Shown: in pieces, positions 33,450 through 42,947 of the stretch | How the letters are laid out: each line of letters begins with the position of its first letter | Numbering within the stretch: the stretch's first letter is position 1 | Assembly (NCBI RefSeq): GCF_041449215.1 | Contig: NZ_JBGNFV010000001.1 | Coordinates: forward strand, 5,597,001-5,661,000 | Source: Roseivirga sp. BDSF3-8 | GTDB taxonomy: Bacteria > Bacteroidota > Bacteroidia > Cytophagales > Cyclobacteriaceae | Length of the DNA stretch: 64,000 nucleotides | Direction: 5' to 3' | Notes under the pieces: generated by a model | Database searches by the model: none | The model's input: the letters and a program-made list of their open reading frames with translations, nothing else | What the model was told of the DNA's origin: nothing | Made by a program: the position numbers and the translations under genes

Positions 33450-33974
33450 CTATTTTTTTAAGGATTTGATGGGTTTAGCTGGGCAGCCTCCGGCCATAGT
33501 ATCTGAGGGAATATCTTTATTCACCATTGAGTTCGCTCCCACTACACTTCCTGATCCTATGGTAGACCCTTTGGTGATTGTACATGAAGACGCTACCCAT
33601 GAGCCTCTGCCAATTTTTATAGGGGCAACGACATGTGCACCATACCTGAAAGACCCATCCTGTAACGTATGATCGCCGGTAACAAATACATTATAAGGCC
33701 CAATAATTACCTGATCATCAATATCAATGGCTTCTGCCGCCATAAACCAATTGCCTAAAGCAATATATACGTCATTTCCTATGCTGATTCTCGAGGGATT
33801 GTAAAAGGTGATGTTTCTTCCCAGGCGAAGATTCTTACCGCATTTTCTAAAAAAAGGACTAGCTAAGTACCCTCTCAACCTGAGTATCTGGATGTTATCC
33901 GGCAACCAGTTAGTGAATAGCAGCACAAAATGCAGTGGCCAATCATACCTTAGAAGCTTTTTAAGATTACTCAT
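33450..33974 (-). CDS. Hexapeptide-repeat (LbH) O-acetyltransferase
   Basis: A 174-residue acyltransferase of the left-handed beta-helix kind, related to WcaF/NodL/maltose acetyltransferases. Hexapeptide turns run from about residue 45 (LRLGRNITFYNPSRISIGND) through DHTL.., IKIGRGSWVASSCTITKGST and IGSGSVVGANSMVNKDIP, ending in the typical GCPAKPIKSL. It likely adds acetyl groups to the polysaccharide repeat. Its ATG overlaps the previous glycosyltransferase stop by 4 bp. Confidence 0.88.
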   Translation of the reverse strand: MSNLKKLLRYDWPLHFVLLFTNWLPDNIQILRLRGYLASPFFRKCGKNLRLGRNITFYNPSRISIGNDVYIALGNWFMAAEAIDIDDQVIIGPYNVFVTGDHTLQDGSFRYGAHVVAPIKIGRGSWVASSCTITKGSTIGSGSVVGANSMVNKDIPSDTMAGGCPAKPIKSLKK

Positions 33975-35170
33975 GTGGTTTCTTGGTTAAGTACGGCCTT
34001 AAGCACGTCTACCATTTCTTTAGCTCTGTTTTCCAGGGTGTTGTATTGGGCTAGTTCTCTTCCATTCTCTATCAGCTTCCTTCTTTTCTCTCCATTATTA
34101 ACTAACTCTTTTATAGCCTCTGCAAATAATGAAGGCTGGTTAGGTGGTACAAGTAGGGCATGTTTCTCATTTTGGAGGAAATATGGAATCGATCCCACCT
34201 CTGTAGCCAAAACCGGCAGGCTATTGGCCATTGCCTCCCAAATTACCCTCGGAAAGCCTTCAAAGTTTCCTCTGCTGGCAAGTGTAAACAGGTGGCATTT
34301 ACGATACAGGCTATTAAGCTCCTCTCCCACACTAAGTTTACCGTGGAAGATGACAAAGCCCCCTTCTTTAAATTCTGATGATTTTTCGACTAACAGATCA
34401 ATGAACTGCTGCCCGTTTTTATCTAATATACCCGCAATGTGAAACTCAAAATTGAAACCATCCCTGCGTATTAGCGTGCCACAAGCTTGAATGATATCTT
34501 CCAGTCCTTTGGAGGGGGTTATTCTCCCGGTAAAGAGGATTTTTACCGGTCCTTCACTTTCCTGAGCCTCAAAGCTGTCTTCTCTTACAAAAATATCGTC
34601 TCTGCTTAAAGTGGTAGACTTAATCAGGTAAGCCTGTTTTGCCCGATCTTTTAGCTGATCATAGAGCAGCTGGCTATTAGCGACCATTGTTCGATTCTTG
34701 ATGGCTCTGAGAAGCCGGGAATTGAAATAATGTGCATACCCCTTGATTATAGTTGACTTCCAAGTGGGTAGCGTCAGCGTTTTGGCCCCCTCTACATAGT
34801 CTCCCACTACATAGTAAGCCACTGGCCTTGAGTGAGCACCTGAAAGCGCAAAAGTCAATGGTGAAGGTGTCCGTATGAGCATCACATCAAAATAGCTCTC
34901 GTAACTTTTGACAATTTTTTTATACCTAGGAACATTTATTATACGCAATGGTAATGCAGAATGAACTCCCAGGTTGATTAGCCTTACATTAGGAGAGGTC
35001 AGGGTATAATCTGCCTCAGCCATTTCGAAAGGTCTTGGAGAGTGCATGAAGCAAATAACTTCTTCTACCTCACTGGCCAGGCTATCAATAAATAACCCAA
35101 TATAAGACGGGGTTTTTATCCGGCCATTAACCTCAATGGCTACAGAATGATAATGAAAAGCTATGCGCAC
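33971..35170 (-). CDS. Glycosyltransferase family 4
   Basis: A roughly 399-residue GT-B enzyme. Starting with GTG at 35170 gives MRIAFHYHSVAIEVNG, the natural first strand, 4 bp after the upstream stop; an ATG at 35203 would extend 29 bp into the polymerase gene and is less likely. The donor domain includes KILFTGRITPSKGLEDIIQA and the E-x7-E-like GFPRVIWEAMANSLPVLATE. Donor and linkage unknown. Confidence 0.85.
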   Translation of the reverse strand: MRIAFHYHSVAIEVNGRIKTPSYIGLFIDSLASEVEEVICFMHSPRPFEMAEADYTLTSPNVRLINLGVHSALPLRIINVPRYKKIVKSYESYFDVMLIRTPSPLTFALSGAHSRPVAYYVVGDYVEGAKTLTLPTWKSTIIKGYAHYFNSRLLRAIKNRTMVANSQLLYDQLKDRAKQAYLIKSTTLSRDDIFVREDSFEAQESEGPVKILFTGRITPSKGLEDIIQACGTLIRRDGFNFEFHIAGILDKNGQQFIDLLVEKSSEFKEGGFVIFHGKLSVGEELNSLYRKCHLFTLASRGNFEGFPRVIWEAMANSLPVLATEVGSIPYFLQNEKHALLVPPNQPSLFAEAIKELVNNGEKRRKLIENGRELAQYNTLENRAKEMVDVLKAVLNQETT

Positions 35171-35174
35171 AATA

Positions 35175-36398
35175 TTAAGCGTTTTTTCTATTAACCAATG
35201 CAATACACAAGCCTATCGCGAACCAGGCAAATACGTTAACAATGGCATTGATAAAATAAAAGTGGAGGAGTAATCCTAAAAAGCCTAATGTCACTGAAAG
35301 GTCTTCCCCTGATAACTTTGATGCACGGAATATCAGCTGGACTATGGTAGTGAGAATAACAAGTATGAAGGGAATAAAAGCCAGCAAGCCTGCTTCAGCT
35401 AACAGGTTGATATAGGAGTTGTGAGAACTGGTCTCATTAATCTTTTTCTTATTAATTACATACTTAGCTCCTTCAAAATTTCCTTCCAGCTCTGCTTCAT
35501 AATTTGTGAAATTATTGAGACCGATTCCAAACAAGGGGTGCTCTTCATATATCTTGAGCCCCTTCTCCACCATAGCTCTTCTGGTAAGATAGGACCTATC
35601 CTGTTCAATAACATTTTCAGTGTTATAGAGCAAATTATGAGCCCGAGGATTGAGGGTCTCTATAGCACTTTCCACCGCCCCGACTTCGTTGAGTATAGCC
35701 AACATTGGTCCAACTATAAGCACGATTAGGAATACGTATCTGAGGGTTTTACGATTTATCAGAAAATAAGCAGCGAAAGACTCAGCAAGTACTAATATTG
35801 AGGCTGAGCGACTACCGGATAAAAACCCTAAAACAGACAGGATGAAAACAAATAACAATCCAAGCCGGGGGTTCCGCTTGGCCAGATAATAAACAGCAAT
35901 AGGACTATAGATAATTATAAGAAAGGCAAAGGCATTTTGAGTTAGACGTCTTAAAACCGGAATACTTAGTAAGGGTGTGTTTTGTAAAATAAAATAGTGA
36001 AAAGCTGAAGCTGTCACCCCCCAAAAGATAGCCTTGCCAACAACTTCCATCCGAATATTATCCCGCTGGCCCACGAGAAAAAGAATCAGGATACTCCAAT
36101 AAATATAGTTGGGCAAGACAGCATTGGCTCTCGCCAGGGATACCGGATCTGCATCGGTGATATAAAGGTTTACTACACTAAGTATTGAACCTATTGTGAA
36201 ATAGGGAATGAAAAGAATTACAAGCCTGTCCAATCTAAAGATGTACCCGAAACGTTTGTAGAAGGAATATATCAGGACTGGGAAAAAGAAAATACTTGTA
36301 TTCTGCCCTAAAATGAGCATGCCCGGGTATGCCATAAAAAAGGTATACCAGAACAAGATTTTCTCATGAAATTCGATCTGTTGTTTATCTACTTTCAC
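35175..36398 (-). CDS. O-antigen ligase/polymerase family membrane protein (Wzy-like)
   Basis: A 407-residue polytopic membrane protein with about ten helices and a large periplasmic loop before the last helices. The Wzy_C-type signature is visible: EHPLFGIGLNNFTNYEAELE, then ETSSHNSYINLLAEAGLLAF, the usual H-N-x-Y..E-x-G pattern of O-antigen ligases and polymerases. It either polymerises the repeat units or ligates the chain to a lipid. It lies in the middle of the glycosyltransferase run and overlaps the GT2 gene by 14 bp. Polymerase and ligase cannot be told apart by sequence alone. Confidence 0.88.
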   Translation of the reverse strand: MKVDKQQIEFHEKILFWYTFFMAYPGMLILGQNTSIFFFPVLIYSFYKRFGYIFRLDRLVILFIPYFTIGSILSVVNLYITDADPVSLARANAVLPNYIYWSILILFLVGQRDNIRMEVVGKAIFWGVTASAFHYFILQNTPLLSIPVLRRLTQNAFAFLIIIYSPIAVYYLAKRNPRLGLLFVFILSVLGFLSGSRSASILVLAESFAAYFLINRKTLRYVFLIVLIVGPMLAILNEVGAVESAIETLNPRAHNLLYNTENVIEQDRSYLTRRAMVEKGLKIYEEHPLFGIGLNNFTNYEAELEGNFEGAKYVINKKKINETSSHNSYINLLAEAGLLAFIPFILVILTTIVQLIFRASKLSGEDLSVTLGFLGLLLHFYFINAIVNVFAWFAIGLCIALVNRKNA

Positions 36399-37389
36399 AA
36401 TCCTTTCTTACCTCTTCCTTCCAATCCAAACTGCACGAACGGTAAGCTTTATGGCCACTAAAGGCCATTTTTACTCCTTTCCACATACCCTTAACTGCTT
36501 CTTTCTGACCACTTGACCTGCCTTTGACATAAGTACCTATGGCTATCAGCAGCCTCCACGCCATAAAGTAATAGTAGTGGAGAACACCTAGCCAAAGAGG
36601 GAAACTTCTCTCTTCGCACCAAATCCTGGTAAGAAAATAACGGCTATAAGCCAAGCGTTTATAATACGCATAACTATGGTCAAAATAAGAAGTCTCAACC
36701 GGAGGGTGGTGTAACACTTCCCGATCCAGAAACATTAATTTCCCTAGAGAAGCAACTTTAAAGCTCAAAATTTTATCTTCCCCCTTCCCAATCCTGTATT
36801 CATATTGAGAGAAAACTCTGCTATCAAAGGCTTTTTCGACAGCCTCTCTTTTGAAGGCCATATTAGTTCCCTGAAAAAACTCAACTTCTCCATCAGAATC
36901 AGGCAGTGGGCCGGGAACGCCAACAAGACCAAGTTTCCCCACTGCTGGCGAGGGTACTCCTGATATTTTATTGATGAAGTCCAGGAGACGTCCTTGTTTT
37001 ACTTCTTTTTTTTCTAAAAGATCGTGCATTACATTTTCATACCTGACTCTGATACAAGCACCCTTTACATCTTCCTGACTAAATGCACTAAGCATGTACT
37101 GAAATATCTTCTGATCCAGAATCTTTACATCATCGTCGAGAAAAACCAATACATCAGATACTGTATTCTGAAACCCAAGAAAGCGCTGATAGGGCTGGTT
37201 TTTATGGGAGCTTTTTAAGTAAGTAACGCCAGGTCCCAGGCGGGCATATTCCGAGGGATCCTGCTCTTCGGTAGAGTCTACCACTACAATCTTCTCAGGA
37301 GCAGGTGTACACTCCAGCACCTGACTAATAAGGGATTGTGCTCTTTTGGGACGATTATATGTGCAGATAATGACATCAAAGTCTGCCAT
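36385..37389 (-). CDS. Glycosyltransferase family 2
   Basis: A 334-residue GT-A enzyme, the only family 2 transferase in the cluster. It starts ADFDVIICTYNRPKRAQSLI, has the metal/nucleotide motif VLVFLDDDVKIL (DDD at about residues 83-85), a middle segment FFQGTNMAFKREAVEKAF and GEDKILSFKVASLGKLMFLD for acceptor binding. A hydrophobic stretch near the C-terminus (YYYFMAWRLLIAIGTYV) may touch the membrane. Donor sugar unknown. Confidence 0.88.
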   Translation of the reverse strand: MADFDVIICTYNRPKRAQSLISQVLECTPAPEKIVVVDSTEEQDPSEYARLGPGVTYLKSSHKNQPYQRFLGFQNTVSDVLVFLDDDVKILDQKIFQYMLSAFSQEDVKGACIRVRYENVMHDLLEKKEVKQGRLLDFINKISGVPSPAVGKLGLVGVPGPLPDSDGEVEFFQGTNMAFKREAVEKAFDSRVFSQYEYRIGKGEDKILSFKVASLGKLMFLDREVLHHPPVETSYFDHSYAYYKRLAYSRYFLTRIWCEERSFPLWLGVLHYYYFMAWRLLIAIGTYVKGRSSGQKEAVKGMWKGVKMAFSGHKAYRSCSLDWKEEVRKDCESR

Positions 37390-37391
37390 GC

Positions 37392-38543
37392 CTACTGTTT
37401 TAGGTCCTGGTAAAATGAGAGGTTCTGCTCAAGAACGACATCCATAGAGTATGTTTCCTTTACATGCTCTCTGATCTTCGCCGGGTCATAACCATTATTT
37501 TCTGCTTTGTTGACCATAGCTGAAAGCGTGGCTTTCAGATCATCTCCTTTGAGGTAGGATAGCTCTCCGTTTAATCCCTCTTTAATTATCTCTGGTCCAC
37601 TTGTTTCTCTTGTCATTAATACGGGAGTACCACAGGCCATGGCCTCAACAGCGGACAGTCCAAAGGCCTCGGCTCTACTGGGACATACCACTATACCTGC
37701 TCCCGAATATACTCTGGCAAGCTCCCCATGATTGACGTAGCCCTTAAAATGGATTCTTAGTCTTGCTTCCGGAGGCACACTCTCCTTCAGGGCTTCGATC
37801 GTTTGTTGTTCTCCTCTGCCATAGAGGTCCAAGTGAATGCGTCCATTACTTTTCATGATCGAAGTCATTGCTTCAAATAGCTCAAACAAACCTTTTCGTT
37901 CATGAATTCTTCCTACATAGACTACTTTATTCACGTCCCGGCTTACTTCCTCCACCGGCCGGAAGACTGTGGTATCCACAAAATTATGAATTACAGAAAA
38001 TGGGTTGTCAAGCTTCAATGCCTTATTAGTGGTATTGCCTATGTGATTGGAAACGGCTATAAGCTTATCTGCCATTTTCACATTTCTCTTTTCACAATAA
38101 GCCACTACTTTACTGGCTCGTTTTCCTTCCTGAAGCTGACTGGCTACATAGGCACCGTGCATCCTTACAATCAGGGGCACCCCGGGATGGGACCATAAGG
38201 GGCCACTCCAGTCGTAACTCTCCACGATATCTACGTCGGCTGACTTAACCACACTTTTTAAGTATCGGGAAAGATATTTTCTTTTAAAATAGAAACCGGC
38301 ATCGATGTAATAGCGGCCAAAGAGCAATATTTTCTTACTACGCGTATAAGGGTCGTACAGGCGGTGTACGGAAATACCATCTTCAACAGCCACAGTATTC
38401 TCAGCAACTGTTTCATCATATCCTACAACGCTCACTTTAAGCCCTTTGGACACGAGGCCTTCTGCTAGGATACGGACGAATATGCCAATACCTCCGTGAG
38501 GGGCGGGTGGCAATTCATTACAAACAAAAAGTATATGCTTCAT
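37392..38543 (-). CDS. Glycosyltransferase family 4
   Basis: A 383-residue GT-B enzyme. N-terminal part: MKHILFVCNELPPAPHGGIG and IVRMHGAYVASQL. Donor part: KVVYVGRIHERKGLFELFEA, RIHFKGYVNHGELARVYSGA and SRAEAFGLSAVEAMACGTPV with the conserved Glu pair. Well-conserved GT4 of ordinary length. Overlaps the sulfotransferase gene by 4 bp. Confidence 0.9.
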   Translation of the reverse strand: MKHILFVCNELPPAPHGGIGIFVRILAEGLVSKGLKVSVVGYDETVAENTVAVEDGISVHRLYDPYTRSKKILLFGRYYIDAGFYFKRKYLSRYLKSVVKSADVDIVESYDWSGPLWSHPGVPLIVRMHGAYVASQLQEGKRASKVVAYCEKRNVKMADKLIAVSNHIGNTTNKALKLDNPFSVIHNFVDTTVFRPVEEVSRDVNKVVYVGRIHERKGLFELFEAMTSIMKSNGRIHLDLYGRGEQQTIEALKESVPPEARLRIHFKGYVNHGELARVYSGAGIVVCPSRAEAFGLSAVEAMACGTPVLMTRETSGPEIIKEGLNGELSYLKGDDLKATLSAMVNKAENNGYDPAKIREHVKETYSMDVVLEQNLSFYQDLKQ

Positions 38544-39382
38544 ATCCAGTTTGAAAAATCTTTACCCACCAGGCCGCTGAGCTGATCCAAGTCTTCCCTG
38601 TACAAATTATTCAATGCCCGGCGGTCTGATTCAGACATGGCTTCCTTTGGCGCGGTCACTGTATTATTTTTCTTAACCCATTGCCTGAGCTTTCTTTTAG
38701 CTCCCCTAAATTTACCTGCAAACCCAAGGCTTCGGGACACGTGCCCTACAATGGATAAGGTTTTATTCAGCACAGGGTATTTCGCTTTTCGTGCTGAAAA
38801 AATAACCTTTTTACTTTGCGTAGGCACAAAGTTATCATCAACGCCAATGAATGAGAATATCTGTTTTAGCAAAGCTGCAGGCTCACTTTTGAGCCTGTCG
38901 TAATTGAGAATCATTATATTTTCAGAAGGAAACCGGTTCAGGTAGGGAAGTAACTGCTGATAATAGTAGCCCTTAGTGACAATAGAGTGATTCTGACTGA
39001 TAATATCAGCAAATGAAGCGTCCGTACGCCCATCTGCCTTGTGCATTAGAAAATTAGACCAGGCGCGCTCGACAGGATCACGGAGTATGGCTATTAATTT
39101 TATCTGTGGAAATAGTTCGTAAATTCTGGCTGCTGACTTTTCCGGAGTATGCAGGTAGCCGGGGGTAAGCTCTCCCTTTTTCACATTACCATCCGCTTGC
39201 TCAAAAAAAGATGCATAGTAGGACAGTCCCTGGTCATAGTGTTCATCCTTATCAAAAAAGTTAAGTTCCTTTTTTGAAGGGACAAATACCTCCGGGTGTT
39301 CGTTGAGGTTGTGCTTTAACCAGGTGGTCCCGCTTTTTTCTGCTCCTATTACTAAAAAATCCGGCAATTGCATTGTACTCAT
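38540..39382 (-). CDS. PAPS-dependent sulfotransferase
   Basis: A 280-residue sulfotransferase of the heparan N-sulfotransferase-like family. The 5'-phosphosulfate loop is LVIGAEKSGTTWLKHNL and the 3'-phosphate site is IAILRDPVERAWSNFLMHK; a motif KKELNFFDKDEHYDQGLSYY follows the loop as in carbohydrate sulfotransferases. It would transfer sulfate from PAPS to a sugar hydroxyl or amine of the polysaccharide. No PAPS-making genes (cysDNC) are in the window. Second sulfotransferase of the cluster is at 48057. Confidence 0.9.
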   Translation of the reverse strand: MSTMQLPDFLVIGAEKSGTTWLKHNLNEHPEVFVPSKKELNFFDKDEHYDQGLSYYASFFEQADGNVKKGELTPGYLHTPEKSAARIYELFPQIKLIAILRDPVERAWSNFLMHKADGRTDASFADIISQNHSIVTKGYYYQQLLPYLNRFPSENIMILNYDRLKSEPAALLKQIFSFIGVDDNFVPTQSKKVIFSARKAKYPVLNKTLSIVGHVSRSLGFAGKFRGAKRKLRQWVKKNNTVTAPKEAMSESDRRALNNLYREDLDQLSGLVGKDFSNWI

Positions 39383-39397
39383 AATTCTATCGCCCGC

Positions 39398-40624
39398 TTA
39401 ATCTTGCTCTTTGCCTTTATTGAAATCTGTAGACAAAACCTCATCAAACATCTGGTTATACCTGCGAATGTGAATAGAAAAGTCCAGCTCTTTTACTCTT
39501 TCTATCGCATTCGTACACATGTTCTGGTACAGGTCTTTGTCTTCCCATAATGAAAGTATGGACTGTGCAATCTCTTCGCCACTGGCAGGAGACACTACAA
39601 ATCCGGTCTTTTCGTGAATAACATTTTCGGATAACCCACCGGACCTCGCTACTATGCAAGGGACGCCAAGTGACTGGGCCGTTACAACAGAATTGTTGTA
39701 CCCTTCCACCAGGGAGGGCAAGCAATACACAAAACTGTCTCGAACCATCTCTATTACCTCCTTCTCGGCTACCCATCCGTGAAAAGTAACCTCCTTATCT
39801 AATCCAAGCTCAAATACTCTGTACCTAAGCTCCTCCTCAGCTTCACCTATCCCCATTATGTGAAGCTCTACCCGCGTATCATTAAGGCTTTTCTTTAGGA
39901 TATCTATAGCGTCTAAAAGATACCTATGCCCTTTAGTCCAGTTGAGCCTGGCTGCGATAGTAATCTTAAGTGTATTGGAACTGTAAACGAAATTCTCCCT
40001 GCTGGGCCACTTGGGTAGAAAGGCTGGTGGAATGGTGGTAATATTCTTGTCCTCAATACCTCTGTCTATTACCTGACTTCTAAGATAACTACCTAATACA
40101 TGTACATGATCAGCTGTAAGTAATGGCTTGTTATATTTAGTTGGATTGAGATCAAAATCATCTCCTCTGCAGGAGATTAAAATTCTCGTATCGGGAAAAT
40201 AAAAGGGTATGTCGAAATGATAGGCTATCTGTACGGCATTGAAGTACACCATATCGAATTGCTTACCAAATAACTCGTGATGGTAAAAGACCTGGCCTAT
40301 AGCCTGAGCTGTACTAAGGTTCTGAGACCTGGCCCGCTTGTAGGTAGCGATAGCCTGACGGGGGTTACGCAGGCAGTTGCCAATGAAATTCAGTAATATA
40401 CCGGGTCTGGCTTTCGGTTGTCCGCGCATCAGCGCATCTGTAAGGACAGTTTCAATATCTTCTTTACCCACCTGGGCGATACCAGCCTGCTTGTCGCCAG
40501 GGCGAAACATAAATAGCTGCAGCCCCGGATAGGTTTGTTTAAGCGCAGCCATCAACCTGATAATGTAAGGATGCTGCGGACTGGGGTACTTCGTAACTAC
40601 AACCAGTATCTTCGGATGACTCAT
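39398..40624 (-). CDS. Glycosyltransferase family 4
   Basis: A 408-residue GT-B enzyme. The ATG at 40624 overlaps the upstream stop as ATGA and starts MSHPKILVVVTKYPSPQHPY, so the longer frame to 40642 is not used. Family segments: LKITIAARLNWTKGHRYLLD, VTFHGWVAEKEVIEMVRDSF, and PSLVEGYNNSVVTAQSLGVP, where Gln replaces the usual second Glu of the E-x7-E motif. First of three consecutive overlapping GT4 genes with related plans, perhaps from old duplications. Confidence 0.87.
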   Translation of the reverse strand: MSHPKILVVVTKYPSPQHPYIIRLMAALKQTYPGLQLFMFRPGDKQAGIAQVGKEDIETVLTDALMRGQPKARPGILLNFIGNCLRNPRQAIATYKRARSQNLSTAQAIGQVFYHHELFGKQFDMVYFNAVQIAYHFDIPFYFPDTRILISCRGDDFDLNPTKYNKPLLTADHVHVLGSYLRSQVIDRGIEDKNITTIPPAFLPKWPSRENFVYSSNTLKITIAARLNWTKGHRYLLDAIDILKKSLNDTRVELHIMGIGEAEEELRYRVFELGLDKEVTFHGWVAEKEVIEMVRDSFVYCLPSLVEGYNNSVVTAQSLGVPCIVARSGGLSENVIHEKTGFVVSPASGEEIAQSILSLWEDKDLYQNMCTNAIERVKELDFSIHIRRYNQMFDEVLSTDFNKGKEQD

Positions 40625-41751
40625 GAAAGGGCTTTTTTCCAAAATAACTCGAATTTTCTGGCGTGTTTCCGGGAGTTGAAGTGCTCTAAAGCGCTTTTAT
40701 TGGCGCTTTGGCTAATTTCAATGCAAAAATCAGGGTTATCCATCAGGTAAGCAATATGCTGTGCTATTTCCTTTGCCTGGCCGGGTAGGGCAAGCATGGC
40801 ATTTCTTCGATGTGTAAGAACCTCATCCACCCCTCCGCAAATGGTACTTACCACCGGAATGTTTGCCAGCATGGCTTCGCCCACTGCATTAGGGAAGCCC
40901 TCGGCTATACTGGTTTGAACATATATAGACGCAGACTCAAACTCCTTTTTCAGCGCTTCGTGAGTGATTTTGCCTCTTAACAATACGAAGTCTTCCAGTT
41001 CCATGGATCTGATCATGAATTCGAGTTGTTCCTGAGCAGGACCATCACCGAAAATATGTATTTCAAATTGTTTACCTACTTCCTTCAGTTTTTTTGCCGC
41101 AAGTACCAGTGTAGGGAAGTCCTTGCGCCAATGAAGGCGGCCAACAGAAACTATCTTTCCGTCTACTGGCTTCCTGGCTACCTTCTCCCATGCAGGATTG
41201 AGACTTGTACGCACAACTGACATTGGTAGCGTTTTACCTGCGTAGCCTTCTAAAAGCTTACCTAACTGACCACATACCAGGTGAATGCCTGCTGCGTGAT
41301 TGGCCGCACTAATGAGGCTTTTTAGATAGAGTGGATTATTTAACGGTTCAACCTGTACATCGCTACCCCTTACCGAAAATGTGTAAGGAATAGATAAATC
41401 ACTGGCCCACTGATGATGCTGGGCAGCTAATGAGGCAAACTGAAAATGAATAAGATCGGGCTGAAATTTAGCCACCGTTTCCCTTACTATGTCCTGTGGG
41501 GAAGGGTTTTTGAATTTTTTCAGAAAGTAAGATACTTTTTGCCTGAGCTTTCCACCTACCTTCATGCGATTGTAATTCGGTAAGGCTTCTACTGTTTTGA
41601 GTCCGGCTACAGGTGAAGGTAGGTTACCCGTGCTAGTGGTTTGCCAGGCTCCCCACATAAGCTCAATATCTGTGTGTGAAACAATGGCCTGTGCATGCTC
41701 ACGGATAAAGGTCTCTCCTGGAACGGAGTTTACTATTTCCAAAACTCTCAT
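40621..41751 (-). CDS. Glycosyltransferase family 4
   Basis: A 376-residue GT-B enzyme. N-terminal MRVLEIVNSVPGETFIREH and FSVRGSDVQVEP; donor-side IVSVGRLHWRKDFPTLVLAA, DFVLLRGKITHEALKKEFES and SIAEGFPNAVGEAMLANIPV. The SVGRLHWRKDF and IRGSDV forms are shared with the neighbours at 39398 and 41748, which suggests tandem duplication. Overlaps both neighbours by 4 bp. Confidence 0.88.
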   Translation of the reverse strand: MRVLEIVNSVPGETFIREHAQAIVSHTDIELMWGAWQTTSTGNLPSPVAGLKTVEALPNYNRMKVGGKLRQKVSYFLKKFKNPSPQDIVRETVAKFQPDLIHFQFASLAAQHHQWASDLSIPYTFSVRGSDVQVEPLNNPLYLKSLISAANHAAGIHLVCGQLGKLLEGYAGKTLPMSVVRTSLNPAWEKVARKPVDGKIVSVGRLHWRKDFPTLVLAAKKLKEVGKQFEIHIFGDGPAQEQLEFMIRSMELEDFVLLRGKITHEALKKEFESASIYVQTSIAEGFPNAVGEAMLANIPVVSTICGGVDEVLTHRRNAMLALPGQAKEIAQHIAYLMDNPDFCIEISQSANKSALEHFNSRKHARKFELFWKKALS

Positions 41752-42947
41752 TGCCCCCTCTCCTTTCCATCTGTAAGTGCTTTTTCATAGAACTCCACAT
41801 AATTACTGCATTCCTTTTCAGGGCTAAACTTATCTTCTACCATGGCCCGGGCATTATCTGCCAATAACCTGCCTTTTTCCGGGGCATCCAGTAAAGTTTT
41901 GATAGCACTAGCCAGAGCGGATGCATCAGCAGGAGGCACCAGCAAACCAGTCTCCCCGTCATACACTATTTCGGGTATACCCCCGGCCTGTGCTGCCACT
42001 ATAGGTAACTTTAAAGCGGAGGCCTCAATAAGGGTATTAGGCATGGCCTCAGATACTGAGGGCTGTAGCATAATGTCAGCACTAAGCATCTCCTGCTTGA
42101 GCCCGGTATGATTCTTATGCCCGGCAAATATGACTCTGTCTTCTACATCAAATAACCTGGAGAGGTATACAAGCTTATTTTTTTCATCTCCGTTTCCTAT
42201 GATACGGTATTTGAAGTCCAGACCCTGTTTTTTCAGCTCTCCCATTGCCTGCAAAGCATACTCAAGGCCTTTTTGCCAGGTTAGACGACAAACAGACAGG
42301 AATACAGGCCTATTATTGGCTGATATTCTCTCTGAAGAATTAGCTGAGAAATCGTTTAAATCGATAGAGCGGTAAATGGTGTGGCACTTATCCCTGGGGG
42401 CTCCCAGTGCCACGGCTTCACCAGCTAAAAAATCGCTGACAAACTGCAGCCTGGAAGCCTTCTGATACACTTCCTGTATCATGTGCCTGTATGTCTCATC
42501 TACATAAGGTCTGACACTGGTATCGAACCCCCTGAAGCTTACCACAAAGGGCACATTTAAAAATTTTAACAGTTCTTTGTAACGATCATACCGTTGTACA
42601 TTCAGCAGGTGTACTACATGGGGCTGAAAGTCAATGAGTGGCTCAAAATTACCAAAGGTATAGTACTTTCTTTGTGTGGACGTTTCGGCAGATTCACCCA
42701 GCCATTTTTTAAGTGCATTGTCGCCTGTAAGCTTTCTTTTGGTTAGAGATTTGAGCATGGAACTCTTGCCTTGCTTACCAAGAATAGTAACTTCCTCCTT
42801 TTCAGCCGTGCTACCTGCAAAGTCAAAAGTAAACCCATGAACTCCAGGTACTGCCTTTTTCAATCTGAGGTACCAATTTCGCAGAAAAGGTTGATTTGGA
42901 TGACCGTACTGATCAAATAATATAGCGACACGCAGTGAATGTGGCAT
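41748..42947 (-). CDS. Glycosyltransferase family 4
   Basis: A 399-residue GT-B enzyme. Start LRVAILFDQYGHPNQPFLRN, acceptor-side VVSFRGFDTSVRPYVDETYR, donor-side LSVCRLTWQKGLEYALQAMG, VIFAGHKNHTGLKQEMLSAD and SVSEAMPNTLIEASALKLPI, ending with a standard helix (RAMVEDKFSPEKECSNYVEF). It abuts the acetyltransferase gene upstream without a gap. Donor unknown. Confidence 0.88.
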   Translation of the reverse strand: MPHSLRVAILFDQYGHPNQPFLRNWYLRLKKAVPGVHGFTFDFAGSTAEKEEVTILGKQGKSSMLKSLTKRKLTGDNALKKWLGESAETSTQRKYYTFGNFEPLIDFQPHVVHLLNVQRYDRYKELLKFLNVPFVVSFRGFDTSVRPYVDETYRHMIQEVYQKASRLQFVSDFLAGEAVALGAPRDKCHTIYRSIDLNDFSANSSERISANNRPVFLSVCRLTWQKGLEYALQAMGELKKQGLDFKYRIIGNGDEKNKLVYLSRLFDVEDRVIFAGHKNHTGLKQEMLSADIMLQPSVSEAMPNTLIEASALKLPIVAAQAGGIPEIVYDGETGLLVPPADASALASAIKTLLDAPEKGRLLADNARAMVEDKFSPEKECSNYVEFYEKALTDGKERGQ

